From NCBI GenBank assembly GCA_018241985.1, contig JAFECV010000086.1:1-7926 (forward strand): a stretch of DNA of 7,926 nt. The letters run 5' to 3'. The notes beneath the pieces were generated by a model. It ran no database searches. It saw nothing but the letters and a program-made list of their open reading frames with translations, and was not told where the DNA came from. The stretch comes from Pseudomonadota bacterium. Lineage in GTDB: Bacteria; Pseudomonadota; Gammaproteobacteria; Burkholderiales; Burkholderiaceae_C. The position numbers and the translations under genes are program-made. Below are positions 6,120 to 7,926 of the stretch, piece after piece (position 1 is the first letter of the stretch; every line of letters begins with the position of its first letter).

Positions 6120-6130
6120 GGCCCATTATC
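6120..6130 (-). promoter_or_regulatory. Possible -10 element for a leaderless senA transcript
   Basis: GATAAT (6130-6125 on the minus strand) matches TATAAT at five of six positions and ends five bases before the senA ATG, with GGGCC between them. No Shine-Dalgarno is present. The arrangement closely resembles that before tupB (ATAAT, short GC-rich gap, ATG). I find no good -35 hexamer at 16-18 bases, so confidence is limited. Confidence 0.35.
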
Positions 6131-6235
6131 GGCCCGGGTCCGGCGCGGTTGCTTCCCCGACGCGTGCAAACGGCAGGCGCGCCGCCACGCCATCGACGCC
6201 GCGCCATCGCATCCGGGCAAACGTGGTACGCGAAG

Positions 6236-6247
6236 AACGCAAGCGTT
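6236..6247. promoter_or_regulatory. Short inverted repeat, possible operator
   Basis: AACGC (6236-6240) and GCGTT (6243-6247) form a perfect inverted repeat around AA, 38 bases before the acyl-CoA synthetase start and just upstream of the weak -10 candidate TACATT. Size and position would suit a dimeric repressor, but the match is short enough to arise by chance and no regulator gene is adjacent. Confidence 0.25.
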
Positions 6248-6264
6248 GGTACATTGGCATCGAC

Positions 6265-6288
6265 ATGCATCTCGGAAGGCCCGCATGA
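6265..6288 (+). CDS. Possible 7-codon upstream ORF overlapping the acyl-CoA synthetase start
   Basis: ATG at 6265 opens a frame encoding MHLGRPA, whose TGA stop (6286-6288) overlaps the next gene's ATG (6285-6287) as ATGA. The GGAAGG ribosome-binding site of the downstream gene lies inside this mini-frame. It could couple translation to the downstream gene, but it has no Shine-Dalgarno of its own in front (upstream is TTGGCATCGAC) and may be chance. Confidence 0.15.
   Translation: MHLGRPA
6274..6279 (+). promoter_or_regulatory. Shine-Dalgarno site of the acyl-CoA synthetase gene
   Basis: GGAAGG lies five bases before the ATG at 6285, a reasonable purine-rich ribosome-binding site and the main reason for choosing this start over the in-frame ATG at 6321. 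Confidence 0.6.
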
Positions 6289-7926
6289 CCCAGGATCGAA
6301 ACGACGACCATTACGCCGCGATGCAGGCGGGCTTCCGATGGCAGGTGCCGCAGCACTTCAACATGGCCCGGGTCTGCTGCAGGCGCTGGGCCGAAACCGA
6401 AGATGCTCCCGAAAGAATAGCAATCATCGAGCACCAGACGGGCGCTGCGGCGCGTTTTCATTCGTACGCCGAGCTGCAGGCGCAGGCCGGCCGCCTGTCA
6501 AGCGCGCTCACGCAACTGGGCGTCAGGCGCGGCGACCGGGTCGCGATCGTCATGCCGCAGCGCTTCGAGACCGCGGTGGCCTACATGGCCGTGCTGCAGG
6601 CGGGTGCGATCGCGATGCCGCTGTCGCAGCTGTTCGGCCCCGAAGCGCTGGAGTACCGGCTGCAGAACGCCGCCGCGAACGTGGCCCTCTGCGACGAAGG
6701 ATCGCTCGCGAACCTGCTGGCCGCACGCGCCGCCTGCCCCGCGCTGCGCACCGTGATCGGACTGGGCCAGGGCGCCGACCGCGCCGACCACGAGTGGCAC
6801 GGCCTGCTGGCCGGGGCGAGCCCGCGCTTCGAGCCGGCCGACACGCTGGCCGACGACCCGGCCGTGCTGATCTACACCAGCGGCACCACCGGCCCGCCGA
6901 AAGGCGCGCTGATTCCGCATCGCGCGTTGATCGGCAACCTGCCGGGCTTCGTGTGCAGCCACAACTGGTTCGGCTTCGACCCGCTGGACGCAAGGAAGAC
7001 GACGCAAAGCGTCTTCTGGAGCCCTGCGGACTGGGCCTGGACCGGCGGCCTGATGGACGCGCTGCTGCCCACGCTCTACTTCGGCCGCCCGATCGTGGCC
7101 TGCAACGGGCGCTTCGATCCCGAGGCCGCGTTCGAGATCCTGGCGCGGCATCGGGTGACGCACAGCTTCCTGTTTCCGACCGCGCTCAAGGCGATGATGA
7201 AGGCGGTGCCGCACCCGCGCCGGCGTCACCCGCTGCACCTGCAGGGCCTGATGAGTGCCGGCGAGGCCGTCGGCGATGCGGTCTTCGCCTGGTGCCGCGA
7301 CGAGCTCGGCGTGATCGTCAACGAGATGTTCGGCCAGACCGAGGTCAACTACATCGTCGGCAACTGCGCGATGAACGACCGGCGTCCGTTCGGCGTCGGC
7401 TGGCCGGCCCGGCCCGGCAGCATGGGGCGGGCCTACCCCGGCCATCGCATCACGCTGCTCGACGAAGCCGGCCGCGAGTGCCCGTCCGGCACGCCGGGCG
7501 AGGTGGCGATCAACCGTTTCGACCGGCACGGCGACGCGGACCCGATCTTCTTCCTCGGCTACTGGGACAACGAGGCCGCGACACACGCCAAGTTCAGCGG
7601 CGACTGGTGGCGCACCGGCGACGTGGCGCTGCGCGACGGCGATGGCTACCTGTGGTACCAGGGCCGCGCCGACGATGTGTTCAAGGTGGCCGGTTACCGC
7701 ATCGGTCCCAGCGAAATCGAGAACTGCCTCATGAAGCACCCCGCCGTCGCGAACTGCGCCGTGGTGCCCAAGCCCGATGCGGCGCGCGGCGCGCTGGTCA
7801 AGGCCTATGTCGTGCTGACGCCCGACTTCGCAGCGCAGCGGCAAGCCTGGGCGGGCGACAAGGCCGGCTTCGACCAGGACATCGTCGCGGCGCTGCAGAA
7901 GCACGTGAAAGGGCTGCTGGCGCCGT
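6285..7926 (+). CDS. AMP-forming acyl-CoA synthetase, partial (3' end outside window)
   Basis: 547 codons are visible of a gene that runs off the right edge. The product is an adenylate-forming ligase (ANL superfamily) that activates a carboxylic acid to acyl-AMP and then acyl-CoA in the cytoplasm. Motifs in order: phosphate-binding loop YTSGTTGPPKG (197-207), aromatic WSPADWAWTGG (245-255), adenine-side NEMFGQTE (346-353), hinge-region WRTGDVALRDGDGYLWYQGR (442-461) and KVAGYRIGPSEIE (467-479). The invariant C-terminal lysine motif (PxxxxGK) should lie about 15-30 residues beyond the window. The FWSPADWAW type is typical of medium/short-chain acyl-CoA synthetases (ACSM- or AcsA-like). A short segment at 231-241 (DPLDARKTTQS) looks like a non-conserved insert and carries an inverted repeat in its DNA. 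It is divergent from senA and may share regulation with the CoA-transferase gene, which also handles acyl-CoA. The substrate cannot be read from sequence. Confidence 0.9.
   Translation, partial: MTQDRNDDHYAAMQAGFRWQVPQHFNMARVCCRRWAETEDAPERIAIIEHQTGAAARFHSYAELQAQAGRLSSALTQLGVRRGDRVAIVMPQRFETAVAYMAVLQAGAIAMPLSQLFGPEALEYRLQNAAANVALCDEGSLANLLAARAACPALRTVIGLGQGADRADHEWHGLLAGASPRFEPADTLADDPAVLIYTSGTTGPPKGALIPHRALIGNLPGFVCSHNWFGFDPLDARKTTQSVFWSPADWAWTGGLMDALLPTLYFGRPIVACNGRFDPEAAFEILARHRVTHSFLFPTALKAMMKAVPHPRRRHPLHLQGLMSAGEAVGDAVFAWCRDELGVIVNEMFGQTEVNYIVGNCAMNDRRPFGVGWPARPGSMGRAYPGHRITLLDEAGRECPSGTPGEVAINRFDRHGDADPIFFLGYWDNEAATHAKFSGDWWRTGDVALRDGDGYLWYQGRADDVFKVAGYRIGPSEIENCLMKHPAVANCAVVPKPDAARGALVKAYVVLTPDFAAQRQAWAGDKAGFDQDIVAALQKHVKGLLAP
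6995..7016. repeat. Inverted repeat inside the acyl-CoA synthetase gene
   Basis: GAAGACG (6995-7001) is complementary to CGTCTTC (7010-7016). An alternative inner pairing, GACGC (7001-7005) with GCGTC (7009-7013), closes an AAA loop. A partial direct repeat, GACGCAAGG (6987-6995) and GACGCAAAG (7001-7009), overlaps it. Together they span the codons of the apparently variable segment at residues 235-244, which may be a small expansion that kept the frame. Confidence 0.4.

Larger units (their letters stand above)
6120..6284. promoter_or_regulatory. Divergent intergenic region between senA and the acyl-CoA synthetase gene
   Basis: These 165 bases separate two genes that point away from each other, so both promoters should lie here. 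Bases 6120-6220 are very GC-rich; 6221-6270 is noticeably more AT-rich and is the better place for the plus-strand promoter (TACATT at 6250-6255 is a weak -10 candidate). A 12-base inverted repeat lies at 6236-6247. No protein-like frame spans the region apart from antisense shadows. Confidence 0.6.

Noticed and set aside
6498..7904. Minus-strand open frame of 468 codons
   Set aside because: Antisense to the acyl-CoA synthetase gene. Low-complexity His/Arg/Val/Ala-rich translation with no recognisable domain, and the plus strand carries all the adenylate-forming motifs.

Overview
The window is a GC-rich (well above 60% by eye) chromosomal segment. Codon usage, protein families and two kinds of short dispersed repeat that I recall from Comamonadaceae genomes point to a betaproteobacterium of the order Burkholderiales. 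The taxon is an inference; no rRNA or marker gene is present.

Layout: bases 1-136 are non-coding and relatively AT-rich. Then come five minus-strand genes, read right to left from 6119 to 137: an EgtB-family iron enzyme most like selenoneine synthase SenA (6119-4854), a long acetyl-CoA hydrolase/CoA-transferase family protein (4854-2575), and a tungstate-type ABC importer in the order permease tupB (2522-1782), ATPase tupC (1785-994) and periplasmic binding protein tupA (997-137). The junctions are very tight: a 1-base TGATG overlap between senA and the CoA-transferase gene, a 52-base gap before tupB, then two 4-base ATGA overlaps inside the transporter. A 165-base divergent intergenic region (6120-6284) separates this block from a plus-strand AMP-forming acyl-CoA synthetase gene that starts at 6285 and runs off the right edge.

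How the genes may work together: TupBCA should import tungstate (possibly molybdate) for molybdo/tungsto-enzymes. The SenA-like enzyme belongs to sulfur/selenium histidine-betaine (ergothioneine/selenoneine) chemistry. The CoA-transferase/hydrolase and the divergent acyl-CoA synthetase both handle short- or medium-chain acyl-CoAs. Apart from the transporter, shared strand and tight spacing are the only evidence for joint function.

Points of most interest: (i) the SenA-like protein has Arg172 where EgtB-family enzymes have the third iron-binding His (HxxxR instead of HxxxH); (ii) the first ~36 codons of the CoA-transferase ORF lie inside a hairpin-rich repeat, so the annotated start is doubtful; (iii) tupB and senA have -10-like hexamers 7 and 5 bases before the ATG and no Shine-Dalgarno, suggesting leaderless mRNAs; (iv) an AT-rich inverted repeat sits inside the tupA signal-peptide codons. 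I see no clear sign of an entirely new multi-gene system.
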